A stretch of 64,000 nt of DNA from Streptomyces shenzhenensis (GTDB taxonomy: Bacteria; Actinomycetota; Actinomycetes; Streptomycetales; Streptomycetaceae), in contig NZ_JAJONF010000042.1 of the NCBI RefSeq assembly GCF_021462265.1, forward strand, positions 16,677 to 80,676. The letters run 5' to 3'. Each line of letters starts with the position of its first letter. The stretch's first letter is position 1. Both the position numbers and the translations under genes were made by a program. A model generated the notes under the pieces. That model worked only from the letters and a program-made list of their open reading frames with translations. It searched no databases and was not told where the DNA came from. Of the stretch, positions 8,709 through 15,970 are shown one piece after another.

Positions 8709-9491
8709 GTGCTGGTCCTGCTGCCGCCCTCGGAAGGCAAGGCGTCCCCGGGCCGTGGGGCCCCGCTGAAGCCGGAGTCGCTGTCCCTGCCGGGGCTCGC
8801 GGCGGCGCGCGAGGCCGTGCTCGCCGAACTGGTCGATCTGTGCGCCGGTGACGAGGAGAAGGCCCGCGAGGTGCTCGGGCTGAGCGAGGGGCTGCGCGGC
8901 GAGGTCGCGAAGAACGCGGCGCTGCGGACCGCGGGCACCCGGCCGGCCGGGGAGATCTACACGGGGGTGCTGTACGACGCCCTCGGCCTGGCCTCCCTGG
9001 ACGCGGCCGCGAAGCGGCGGGCCGCGCGGTCGCTGCTGGTCTTCTCGGGGCTGTGGGGTGCGGTCCGGGTGACGGACCGGATCCCGTCGTACCGCTGCTC
9101 GATGGGGGTGCGGCTGCCGGGGCTGGGCGCGCTCGGCACGCACTGGCGGGGGCCGATGGCCGAGGTGCTGCCGGAGGCGGCCGGGACGGGGCTGGTGCTG
9201 GACCTGCGGTCGGCGGCGTACGCGGCCGCGTGGAAGCCGAAGGGCGACGTGGCCGCGCGGACGGCGACCGTGCGGGTGCTGCACGCGCCGACGCGGAAGG
9301 TGGTCAGCCACTTCAACAAGGCGACGAAGGGGCGGATGGTACGGAGCCTGCTGGCCGCCGGGATCACGCCGGCCGGCCCGGGGGAGCTGGTGGAGGCGCT
9401 GCGGGAGCTGGGATACGAGGTGGAGGCGCAGGCACCCGCGAAGGCGGGGCAGGCGTGGGCGCTGGATGTGCTGGTGACCGAGGTGCACTGA
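8709..9491 (+). CDS. yaaA: YaaA-family peroxide stress protein (DUF328)
   Basis: 260 residues. The N-terminal signature LVLLPPSEGK and the later FSGLWGAVRVTDRIPSYRCS and VSHFNKATKG blocks mark the YaaA family, which in E. coli lowers intracellular free iron and DNA damage during peroxide stress. The role here is by family only. The start is GTG 8709 after a GAAGAGGAG ribosome site at 8693-8701. It is followed by three 16-base direct repeats and a strong hairpin, so the gene appears monocistronic. Confidence 0.9.
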   Translation: MLVLLPPSEGKASPGRGAPLKPESLSLPGLAAAREAVLAELVDLCAGDEEKAREVLGLSEGLRGEVAKNAALRTAGTRPAGEIYTGVLYDALGLASLDAAAKRRAARSLLVFSGLWGAVRVTDRIPSYRCSMGVRLPGLGALGTHWRGPMAEVLPEAAGTGLVLDLRSAAYAAAWKPKGDVAARTATVRVLHAPTRKVVSHFNKATKGRMVRSLLAAGITPAGPGELVEALRELGYEVEAQAPAKAGQAWALDVLVTEVH

Positions 9492-9492
9492 T

Positions 9493-9540
9493 GCGCTGAT
9501 ACATCAGAGCGCTGATACATCGGAGCGCTGATGCGTTGAT
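9493..9540. repeat. Three tandem 16-bp units after yaaA
   Basis: Units at 9493-9508, 9509-9524 and 9525-9540 all begin GCGCTGAT; the first two continue ACATCAGA and ACATCGGA, the third GCGTTGAT. The array starts two bases after the yaaA stop codon and ends just before the terminator hairpin. No function is evident. Confidence 0.8.
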
Positions 9541-9562
9541 GCTCTGGAGTACGGAAGCACCG

Positions 9563-9591
9563 AAGGCCGTTGCAGCATGCGCAACGGCCTT
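9563..9591 (+). terminator. Hairpin terminator after yaaA
   Basis: A perfect 11-base-pair stem (AAGGCCGTTGC at 9563-9573 with GCAACGGCCTT at 9581-9591) encloses a 7-base loop. It lies between yaaA and eda and can stop transcription of yaaA; no U-run follows, as is usual in high-GC actinomycetes. Confidence 0.75.
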
Positions 9592-9625
9592 TGCGCGCTT
9601 TGCATCACCTCGGCAGGATGGCGCC

Positions 9626-10264
9626 ATGCCCACCTCGCTGCTGGATCTCGCGCCCGTCGTGCCCGTCGTCGTCATCGAGGACGCCGCCGATGCGGTGCCG
9701 CTGGCGCGGGCGCTGGTGGCGGGCGGGCTGCCGGTCATCGAGGTGACCCTGCGCACGCCGGCCGCGCTCGACGCCGTCCGGGCCGTCGCCGGTGCGGTGC
9801 CGGACGCGGTGGTCGGGGCGGGGACCGTGCTGACGCCGGAGCAGGTGACGCTCTGCGTGGCGGCCGGGGCGCGGTTTCTCGTCAGCCCGGGATGGACGGA
9901 CGGGCTGCTGACGGCGATGGCCGCGTCCGGCGTGCCGTTCCTGCCGGGGGTCTCGACCGCCTCGGAGGTGGTGGCGCTGCTCGAACGCGGGGTGCGGGAG
10001 ATGAAGTTCTTCCCGGCGCAGGCCGCCGGCGGCACGGCGTACCTGAAGTCCCTTGCGGGTCCGCTGCCACAGGCCCGGTTCTGCCCGACCGGAGGGATCG
10101 GTCCGGACAACGCCCCCGAGTACCTCGTCCTCCCGAACGTCGGCTGCGTGGGCGGCACCTGGATGGTCCCCGCGGATGCCGTGGCCGCCCGGGACTGGGC
10201 CCGCGTCGAGTCGCTGGCCCGGGCGGCGGCGGGCCTCAGGGACGCAGGTGCGACGTGTCGTTGA
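9626..10264 (+). CDS. eda: KDPG/KHG aldolase
   Basis: 212 residues, normal for 2-dehydro-3-deoxy-phosphogluconate (and 4-hydroxy-2-oxoglutarate) aldolase, which splits KDPG to pyruvate and glyceraldehyde-3-phosphate. The active-site glutamate sits in LPVIEVTLRTPAA and the Schiff-base lysine in REMKFFPAQAAGG (about residue 130); FCPTGGIGPDN is the phosphate-binding segment. The ATG at 9626 is chosen because the family begins a few residues before its first strand; an open frame extends 30 codons upstream through the terminator hairpin and is unlikely to be translated. The 3' end overlaps the convergent RNase H/CobC gene by 29 bases. Confidence 0.93.
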   Translation: MPTSLLDLAPVVPVVVIEDAADAVPLARALVAGGLPVIEVTLRTPAALDAVRAVAGAVPDAVVGAGTVLTPEQVTLCVAAGARFLVSPGWTDGLLTAMAASGVPFLPGVSTASEVVALLERGVREMKFFPAQAAGGTAYLKSLAGPLPQARFCPTGGIGPDNAPEYLVLPNVGCVGGTWMVPADAVAARDWARVESLARAAAGLRDAGATCR

Positions 10265-11588
10265 AGAGCCGTACGCTCGCGTTGCCGTCCGCGTAGTACG
10301 CCACCGCCGACAGCGAGGCCGCCGACAGCTCCATGCGGAACAGGGACTGGAGCGGGGCCCCGAGGGCGAGTTGCACGAAGGTCTTGATCGGCGTGACGTG
10401 GGTGACGAGGAGGACCGTGCGGCCCGCGTGGGCCGCGATCAGCTTGTCGCGGGTGGCCGCGATGCGCGCCGCCGTCTCGGCGAAGCTCTCGCCGCCGCCG
10501 GTGGGGTGGGCCGACGGGTCGGCCAGCCAGGCGGTCAGGTCGTCGGGGTGGCGCTCGCGGACCTCGCCGAAGGTGAGGCCCTCCCAGGCGCCGAAGTCCG
10601 TCTCCTTGATCCCTTCCTCGACGGTGACGTCGAGGCCGAGCCGCTCGGCGACGGCCGCGGCGGTCTGCCGGGTGCGGGTGAGGGGAGAGGCGAGGATCGT
10701 CTCGATCGTGCCGCGGCGGGCGAGGGCGTCGGCGACGCGGCGCGCCTGCTCCTGGCCGACGTCGGAGAGGGCGGGGTCGGTGCCGCCGCTGCCGGAGAAG
10801 CGCTTCTGGGGGGTGAGGGGGGTTTCGCCGTGGCGGAGGAGGACGAAGGTGGCGGGGGCGCCCATGTCTGGCGACGCCCAGCCGGAGGTTGGCCGAGGTG
10901 CCGTCGCGACATGGCGTGCGGCACGGGTGTCGACGGCGGTTTCGTCGGCCGTCGTCACAGTGCCGCCGATCAGGGGCTGGTCGCGCCCACGCGGCGGAGC
11001 CGCACATGTCTCGGCCCCGCGCCCCTGACGGGGCGCCGCCAGTGCCGCACGTGCCTTCGCGGCGCCCGCCGCCGCGTCCCCGGTCGCGCCGGACCGCCCG
11101 GGCCCGCGCTCCGCACGGGGCGCGGAGGCCCGCGCGTCGAGCTCCGCCGTCGACGCCGCGGCCGACCACCGCTCCCCCCGCTTCCCCGCGTCCATCGCCT
11201 CGTTCGCCAGCCGGTCCGCGTGCTTGTTCTGCTCTCGCGGTATCCACTCGTACGTGACCCGGTCCGCCGGGAAGACCCGGGACGCCTCGGCCGCCAGGGG
11301 CTTCATGTCGGGGTGTTTGATCTTCCAGCGGCCGGACATCTGCTCGATGACCAGCTTGGAGTCCATGCGGACGTGGACGGTGGCGGTCGGGTCCAGGGTG
11401 TGGGCCGCGCGCAGGCCCGCCAGCAGGCCGCGGTACTCGGCGACGTTGTTGGTGACGACGCCGAGGTACTCGGCCGCCTCCGTCAGCGTCTCGCCGGTCG
11501 CCGCGTCGACGACCACCGCGCCGTAGCCGGCCGGTCCCGGGTTGCCCCGGGAGCCGCCGTCCGCCTCGACGATGAACTCCCTTGCCAC
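10236..11588 (-). CDS. Bifunctional RNase HI / CobC-type acid phosphatase
   Basis: 450 residues with two enzymes in one chain, the arrangement described for S. coelicolor SCO2299. Residues 1-140 are RNase HI: FIVEADGGSRGNPGPAG, NNVAEYRGLLAGL, RMDSKLVIEQM and KHADRLANEAMD supply the acidic catalytic residues that cut RNA in RNA-DNA hybrids. Residues from about 245 are a histidine phosphatase (LLRHGETPLTPQKRFSGSGG, later GGGESFAETAAR and TVLLVTHVTPI), the family of alpha-ribazole phosphatase used in cobalamin synthesis. The Ala/Arg-rich linker between them includes about 21 residues encoded by a 63-bp dispersed repeat (10973-11035). It is the last gene of a minus-strand run Nif3 protein, zinc-ribbon protein, RNase H/CobC. 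Confidence 0.95.
   Translation of the reverse strand: MAREFIVEADGGSRGNPGPAGYGAVVVDAATGETLTEAAEYLGVVTNNVAEYRGLLAGLRAAHTLDPTATVHVRMDSKLVIEQMSGRWKIKHPDMKPLAAEASRVFPADRVTYEWIPREQNKHADRLANEAMDAGKRGERWSAAASTAELDARASAPRAERGPGRSGATGDAAAGAAKARAALAAPRQGRGAETCAAPPRGRDQPLIGGTVTTADETAVDTRAARHVATAPRPTSGWASPDMGAPATFVLLRHGETPLTPQKRFSGSGGTDPALSDVGQEQARRVADALARRGTIETILASPLTRTRQTAAAVAERLGLDVTVEEGIKETDFGAWEGLTFGEVRERHPDDLTAWLADPSAHPTGGGESFAETAARIAATRDKLIAAHAGRTVLLVTHVTPIKTFVQLALGAPLQSLFRMELSAASLSAVAYYADGNASVRLFNDTSHLRP
10973..11035 (+). repeat. Dispersed 63-bp repeat, copy A, inside the RNase H/CobC linker
   Basis: Same element as at 33299, 48404, 48584 and 56909. Landmarks on the plus strand are GGGGCTGGTCGCGCCCACG, CGGCGGAGCCGCACATG, and a terminal hairpin CCCCGCGCCCCTGACGGGG. 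Other copies are intergenic; this one is in frame within a coding region and translated in the phosphatase linker. Confidence 0.85.
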
Positions 11589-11607
11589 GTACGCCCCTTC
11601 GGTGTTC

Positions 11608-12351
11608 CTACAGGCCCGACTCGGCGGTGCGCACCAGGATCCGGCGGCAGTTCTCGCAGCGGACCACGGTGTCGGGCGCGGCCGTGCGGATCTCGTTGAG
11701 CTCGGTGATGGCGAGTTCCTGGCGGCAGCCCTGGCAGGTGCGTGCGTACAGCTTGGCCGCGCCGATGCCGCCCTGCTGCTCGCGCAGTTTGTCGTACAGC
11801 TTGAGGAGGTCGGCCGGGACCGAGCCCGCGATGACCTCGCGTTCCTTGGTCACCGTCGCCGCCTCGGCGTCGATCTCGGCGGACGCGGCGTTGCGGCGCG
11901 CGGTCGCGTCGTCGATCCGGCCCTGGACCGATCCGACCCGCTCGGTCAGCTCGGCGACCCGCTCCTGCACGGACTCGCGGCGCTCCATGACCTCCAGGAC
12001 GATGTCCTCCAGATCGCCCTGGCGCTTGGCGAGGGAGACGATCTCCTTCTGGAGGTTCTCCAGGTCCTTCGGGGAGGTGACCGCGCCGGAGTCCAGGCGC
12101 TGCTGGTCGCGGGCGGCGCGCTGGCGCACCTGGTCCACGTCCTGCTCGGCCTTGGTCTGCTCGCGAGCGGTGTCGCTCTCCTCGGTCTGCGCGGCCACGA
12201 GCAGGTCGCGCAGCTGGGTGAGGTCCTTGGACAGCGACTCGATCTCGGCGTGCTCGGGCAGCGACCTCCGCCGGTGCGCCAGCTGCTGGAGGCGTACGTC
12301 CAGGGCCTGGACGTCGAGGAGTCGGATCTGGTCGGCGGGCGCGGCGTTCAG
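11608..12351 (-). CDS. C4-type zinc-ribbon coiled-coil protein
   Basis: 247 residues. Residues 1-190 are one long antiparallel coiled coil (heptads rich in Leu, Glu, Arg, for example LEDIVLEVMERRESVQERVA); the C-terminus folds as a zinc ribbon with CQGCRQEL and CENCRRIL. The architecture is that of the CT398/YbgI-partner family often annotated as nucleic-acid binding. The reading frame has no ATG, GTG or TTG at the expected place; translation most likely begins at a CTG (12351-12349) with GGAG eight bases upstream, overlapping the stop codon of the Nif3 gene by four bases (CTGA). The gene sits between the Nif3 protein and RNase H/CobC and is probably co-transcribed with both. Confidence 0.88.
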   Translation of the reverse strand: MNAAPADQIRLLDVQALDVRLQQLAHRRRSLPEHAEIESLSKDLTQLRDLLVAAQTEESDTAREQTKAEQDVDQVRQRAARDQQRLDSGAVTSPKDLENLQKEIVSLAKRQGDLEDIVLEVMERRESVQERVAELTERVGSVQGRIDDATARRNAASAEIDAEAATVTKEREVIAGSVPADLLKLYDKLREQQGGIGAAKLYARTCQGCRQELAITELNEIRTAAPDTVVRCENCRRILVRTAESGL

Positions 12352-13187
12352 TTGGGGGCTCCAAGGGACGGTGAGTGGCTGGTCCAGGGGTCGGTGACCG
12401 TCTTGGAGACGTGCACCCGCAGGTCCCAGCCGTGGCGGTCGGAGATCTCGTCGAGTTGGGTGGCGGCCAGCTCGCACCAGGGCCATTCGGTGGCCCAGTG
12501 TGCCGCGTCGAGCAGCACGAGGGGGCTTTGGGCGACCGCTTCCGACGCCGGGTGGTGGCGCAGGTCGGCGGTGAGGAAGGCGTCCACGCCGGCGGCGCGT
12601 ACGACGTCGAAGAGGCTGTCGCCGGAGCCGCCGCTGACGGCGACCGTGCGCACCAGGGCCTCGGGGTCGCCGGCGACGCGGATGCCCTGTGCGGTGGCGG
12701 GGAGCCGGGCCGCGGCGCGGTCCGCCAGCTCCCGGACGGTGACGGGGTGGTCCAGTTCGCAGACCCGGCCGAGGCCCCGGCGGCCGTCCGGGTCGGTGGG
12801 GTCCGGGACGAGGGGCCGTACGACCCGCAGGTCCAGGGCGCCCGCGAGCGCGTCGGAGACGCCCGGGTCGGCGGTGTCGGCGTTGGTGTGGGCGACGTGC
12901 AGCGCGATGTCGTTCTTGATCAGGGTGTGCACGACGCGGCCCTTGAAGTGGGAGGCCGCGACCGTCGTCGTACCGCGCAGGTAGAGGGGGTGGTGGGTGA
13001 CCAGCAGGTCGGCGCCGAGTTTCACCGCCTCGTCGACGATGTCCTGGACCGGGTCGACGGCGAAGAGGACACGCGTGACCTCCTGGCCGGGGTCGCCCAC
13101 GACCGTACCGACCGCGTCCCAGGACTCGGCCCGCTCGGCGGGCCACAGCTTCTCCAGCGCGGCGATGACTTCTGACAGACGGGGCAC
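12348..13187 (-). CDS. Nif3-like dinuclear metal centre protein (YbgI family)
   Basis: 279 residues, family-typical. Metal ligands are visible in LLVTHHPLYLRGTTTV (about 67-82), IALHVAHTNADTADPGV, and near the C-terminus VLLDAAHWATEWPWCEL. Members form hexameric toroids with a two-metal site; a GTP cyclohydrolase-like or NAD-related hydrolase role has been proposed for relatives, but the true substrate is unsettled. Start ATG 13187. First gene of the minus-strand trio with the zinc-ribbon protein and RNase H/CobC. Confidence 0.93.
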   Translation of the reverse strand: MPRLSEVIAALEKLWPAERAESWDAVGTVVGDPGQEVTRVLFAVDPVQDIVDEAVKLGADLLVTHHPLYLRGTTTVAASHFKGRVVHTLIKNDIALHVAHTNADTADPGVSDALAGALDLRVVRPLVPDPTDPDGRRGLGRVCELDHPVTVRELADRAAARLPATAQGIRVAGDPEALVRTVAVSGGSGDSLFDVVRAAGVDAFLTADLRHHPASEAVAQSPLVLLDAAHWATEWPWCELAATQLDEISDRHGWDLRVHVSKTVTDPWTSHSPSLGAPN

Positions 13188-13374
13188 GGGAAAAGGCTAC
13201 CTGCCTGTTCCCCGGGGGTGTACCTGCTCGCCCCCGGGAGACGACGGACAGCACACCGGGCCCTGTTTCCTCAGGCGAATCGTCCGGCGTGCACCCGTAT
13301 GTGTGAAGCCACGGGAAGCCGCATCCCCGCCTGTGCGTACGAAAACTAGCTTCGTGGCCGGAGGTGACCGAACG

Positions 13375-14688
13375 ATGACGGCCTGTGCGATCGAACCTTC
13401 GGCTGCGGACGAGGACGACAGCGCGCCGGGGGCGGGCTGCGTGATCACGGTGGACGGCGCGTACGCGGCCCGGCTGGCTCAGCGGGGAGGTTCCTGGTAC
13501 CCGGAGCGCTGGACGCTGGACGGCCCCGAGCCCTACGCCGTGGCCCTCCCCGGCAACCAGCCGGAGGAGCCGGACACGGAGGTGCAGCCGATGGGCGACG
13601 GGCGGGTGCTCATCCGGCGGCGGGTGGACGGGCGGCACCACTTCGCCCTGCTGTACCCGACCGGGCCGGGCACCGGCGAGCTGCCGCTGGGCGCGGTGGA
13701 GAGCCCGGACGAGGGTGCCTCGCTGCGGCTGCTGCCGCCGGCGCCCGGGGGTGCGCGGGCGTACGCGCTGGCCGTGGGGCCGCGTTCGTCCGCCGTCTGG
13801 CTGGTGACGGGCGGGGCCTTCGGGCCGGAGCTGCTCGCGGTGGTGCCGGGGCGGTGTTCGGGCGGGGTCTGGCTGGACCGGGCCGGGCGGTTGCTGGCCC
13901 TGGACCGGGAGCTGGGCGGCCGGACCAAGGCCGTCGTGGTCGATCTGGAGCGGGGCGGCGAGGTGTCGCCGCTGCTGCAGATCGCGGCGGACAGCGACGA
14001 CCGGCTGCTGCTCGCCGACCCGGACAGCGGGCTGATCCTGGTCGGCTCGGACGCGCCCAGCCCCGGGCAGGAACGATTGGGCTGGGGTGTCCTCGGCAGC
14101 ACGCTGCCGGTGCGCTTTCCGGAGAGCCTGCGGCTGCCGCGGTGTCCGGGCTGCGTGGTGACGCCGTTCGCCGTGCAGCCGGGGCAGGTGCTGACGCCGG
14201 AGAGCTGCGGGGTGGCGCTGGGCATCGCCGGTCCGCTCGGCAGCTGGGTGGGGGTCTGGCGGCCGAGAGACCGCGAGATGTGTCATCTCCCGGCGCCCGA
14301 GGGGTGGTTGACGGGGGCGGGGGTGTGGACGCGGGACGGCGTGCTGCGGCTGCCCTTCGCCACGGGGGAGGTGCCGTGCGGGGTGGCGGTGACGGCGCCC
14401 TGGGGAGAGACGGGGGGATGGGGGGAGACGAGGGAGTACTGGGCCCCCGGGGAGACGGGGGAGTTCGGGGGCCGGGAGGAGACGAGGGGGCTCGGGCGCC
14501 GGGAGGAGTCGAGGGAGCACCGGGGCCCCGGGGGTCCGGCGGGGCACTGGGGCCCGGGGGATCCGGTTCATGGCGGCGCGGCCTCTTGGGCGTCGGACAC
14601 ACCCGGAAAGCCGACGGAACCGGAGCCTCCACAACCGCCTGCGGCCCGGCCCGTGCCCCTGCAACAGGCGCCCCTGGCCCGCTTGTAA
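13375..14688 (+). CDS. Conserved hypothetical protein, possible beta-propeller, with Gly/Glu-rich repeat tail
   Basis: 437 residues, family not recognised. The body (about 20-330) has no signal peptide or membrane helix and alternates short beta-like strings with Gly/Asp turns (for example VWLDRAGRLLALDRELGG, then LLLADPDSGLILVGSDAPSP), which suggests a propeller-like fold but is only an impression. From about residue 335 the tail is low-complexity, rich in Gly, Glu, Arg and Trp (GETGGWGETREYWAPGETGE), encoded by purine-rich imperfect repeats at 14400-14570. The ATG 13375 has a strong ribosome site, GGAGGTG at 13361-13367. It is divergent from the Nif3 gene. Confidence 0.7.
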   Translation: MTACAIEPSAADEDDSAPGAGCVITVDGAYAARLAQRGGSWYPERWTLDGPEPYAVALPGNQPEEPDTEVQPMGDGRVLIRRRVDGRHHFALLYPTGPGTGELPLGAVESPDEGASLRLLPPAPGGARAYALAVGPRSSAVWLVTGGAFGPELLAVVPGRCSGGVWLDRAGRLLALDRELGGRTKAVVVDLERGGEVSPLLQIAADSDDRLLLADPDSGLILVGSDAPSPGQERLGWGVLGSTLPVRFPESLRLPRCPGCVVTPFAVQPGQVLTPESCGVALGIAGPLGSWVGVWRPRDREMCHLPAPEGWLTGAGVWTRDGVLRLPFATGEVPCGVAVTAPWGETGGWGETREYWAPGETGEFGGREETRGLGRREESREHRGPGGPAGHWGPGDPVHGGAASWASDTPGKPTEPEPPQPPAARPVPLQQAPLARL

Positions 14689-14792
14689 CGAACTAGCACC
14701 GGTCGGCGTGCCCGCCTGGATCCGCCCCGCGGTGGGCCCGATAAAATCGCCGGGCTGTAGAAAAGATCATGTTGACGGGGTGAATTCTTCCG

Positions 14793-14945
14793 ATGAGCGA
14801 CGCCAGCACGTCCCAGCCGCTGTCCGCCGACCTTCAGGAAATGGGCGGCCACGGCAAGCACCGCGGTCACGTCTCGGGCCAGGACAACGAAACGGCCCCC
14901 AGCGGCCGGCACCGCAAGCCGGAGCCGGCCGAGACCGCGGCCTGA
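14793..14945 (+). CDS. Small 50-residue hydrophilic protein
   Basis: An ATG at 14793 opens a 50-codon frame ending at TGA 14943-14945: it starts MSDASTSQPLSADLQEMGGH and ends EPAETAA. The protein is very hydrophilic, with His/Gly/Lys (GGHGKHRGH) in the middle and no hydrophobic segment. It has an upstream AT-richer stretch (near 14738-14765) that can serve as promoter and is followed ten bases later by a very strong UUCG hairpin, so it is a self-contained transcription unit. The defined unit and typical codon third positions support a real gene; its function is unknown. Confidence 0.6.
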   Translation: MSDASTSQPLSADLQEMGGHGKHRGHVSGQDNETAPSGRHRKPEPAETAA

Positions 14946-14954
14946 CGGGACGAC

Positions 14955-15004
14955 ACGTACGACGGCGGCTCCGCCCCTTCGGGGGCGGAGCCGCCGTCGT
15001 ACGT
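14955..15004. terminator. Bidirectional terminator with 23-bp stem and UUCG loop
   Basis: ACGTACGACGGCGGCTCC... at 14955-14977 pairs perfectly with 14982-15004 around a TTCG tetraloop. It separates the 50-residue gene from the convergent SDR gene, whose stop codon is two bases beyond the stem, and can end both transcripts. Confidence 0.92.
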
Positions 15005-15005
15005 C

Positions 15006-15956
15006 CTACTGCCGCTTCAGCCCCAGCACCTCGGCCGCCGCGAACGTCTCCCCCGCCGGCCGGTCCGCGTAGTGCGGGGTGAGCAGGGCGTCGAGTTCGT
15101 CGTAGTTGAAGGTGTCCTGCTTGCTGTCGAACTTGGCCTGGACGCGCGGGCGTTCGACAATCGCGACCATGCCGCCGTGCACGACGAGCAGTTGCCCGTT
15201 GATCCGTGCGGCGGCCGGCGAGGCCAGGTAGCCGACGAGCGGGGCGACGTGCTCGGGGGCGAGCGGGTCGACTCCCTCGGCCGGCTGCTCGAACCCGGCG
15301 AAGACGTCCTCGGTCATCCGGGTGCGGGCGCGCGGGCAGATCACGTTGGCGGTGACGCCGTACTTGGCGAGGGCGAGGGCGGTGGAGGTGGTCAGGCCGA
15401 CGATGCCGCCTTTCGCGGCCGCGTAGTTGGGCTGGCCCGCGGAGCCGGCGAGAAAGGCCTCGGAGGAGGTGTTCACGATCCGGCCGTAGACCTTCTCGCC
15501 CCCGGCCGCCTTGGAGCGGTCCCGCCAGTGCGCCGCCGCGAAGTGGGTGGTGTTGAAGTGGCCCTTGAGATGGACCCTGATCACCGAGTCCCACTCGTCC
15601 TCGGTCATGGAGAAGACCATGCGGTCGCGCAGGATCCCGGCGTTGTTGACGAGGATGTCCAGCTTTCCGTAGTGGGTCGTCGCCAGGGTGATCAGGTCGC
15701 GCGCCTGTGCGAAGTCGGCGACGTCCCCGGTGTGGGCGACCGCCCGGCCACCCGCCGCGCGGATCTCCTCGGCGACCTGCTCGGCGGGCGCCGCGGACGG
15801 CGCCCCCGAACCGTCCCGGCCCGGCCGGCCGAAGTCGTTGACGACGACGTCGGCGCCCAGCCGGGCCAGTTCGAGCGCCTCGGCCCGGCCCAGCCCCCGG
15901 CCCGCGCCGGTGACGATCGCGCTGAGCCCTTCGAGCGGCCTGTGCGGCATCGACAT
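15006..15956 (-). CDS. hsd4A: Short-chain dehydrogenase, Hsd4A-like (steroid side-chain 3-hydroxyacyl-CoA dehydrogenase)
   Basis: 316 residues. NAD(P)-dependent SDR: cofactor motif TGAGRGLG at about 14-21, NNAG (LDILVNNAGIL) and active site Ser with YAAAK (about 192-196), plus a C-terminal extension past the usual 250 residues. Length and extension match mycobacterial Hsd4A (317 residues), which oxidises the 3-hydroxyacyl-CoA in cholesterol side-chain beta-oxidation. Operon order MaoC, alcohol dehydrogenase, SDR and the KstR-type box upstream support that role. The ATG at 15956 has GAGGAGGG nine bases upstream; a second ATG at 15950 is possible. A general fatty 3-hydroxyacyl-CoA dehydrogenase role cannot be excluded. 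Confidence 0.85.
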   Translation of the reverse strand: MSMPHRPLEGLSAIVTGAGRGLGRAEALELARLGADVVVNDFGRPGRDGSGAPSAAPAEQVAEEIRAAGGRAVAHTGDVADFAQARDLITLATTHYGKLDILVNNAGILRDRMVFSMTEDEWDSVIRVHLKGHFNTTHFAAAHWRDRSKAAGGEKVYGRIVNTSSEAFLAGSAGQPNYAAAKGGIVGLTTSTALALAKYGVTANVICPRARTRMTEDVFAGFEQPAEGVDPLAPEHVAPLVGYLASPAAARINGQLLVVHGGMVAIVERPRVQAKFDSKQDTFNYDELDALLTPHYADRPAGETFAAAEVLGLKRQ

Positions 15957-15970
15957 GCGGCGGACCCTCC

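Noticed and set aside
11608..14664. A continuous 1018-codon minus-strand open frame
   Set aside because: Only the last 247 codons are the zinc-ribbon protein; the upstream part is antisense to the 13375 gene and overlaps the Nif3 gene in another frame. High GC makes such long shadows common.
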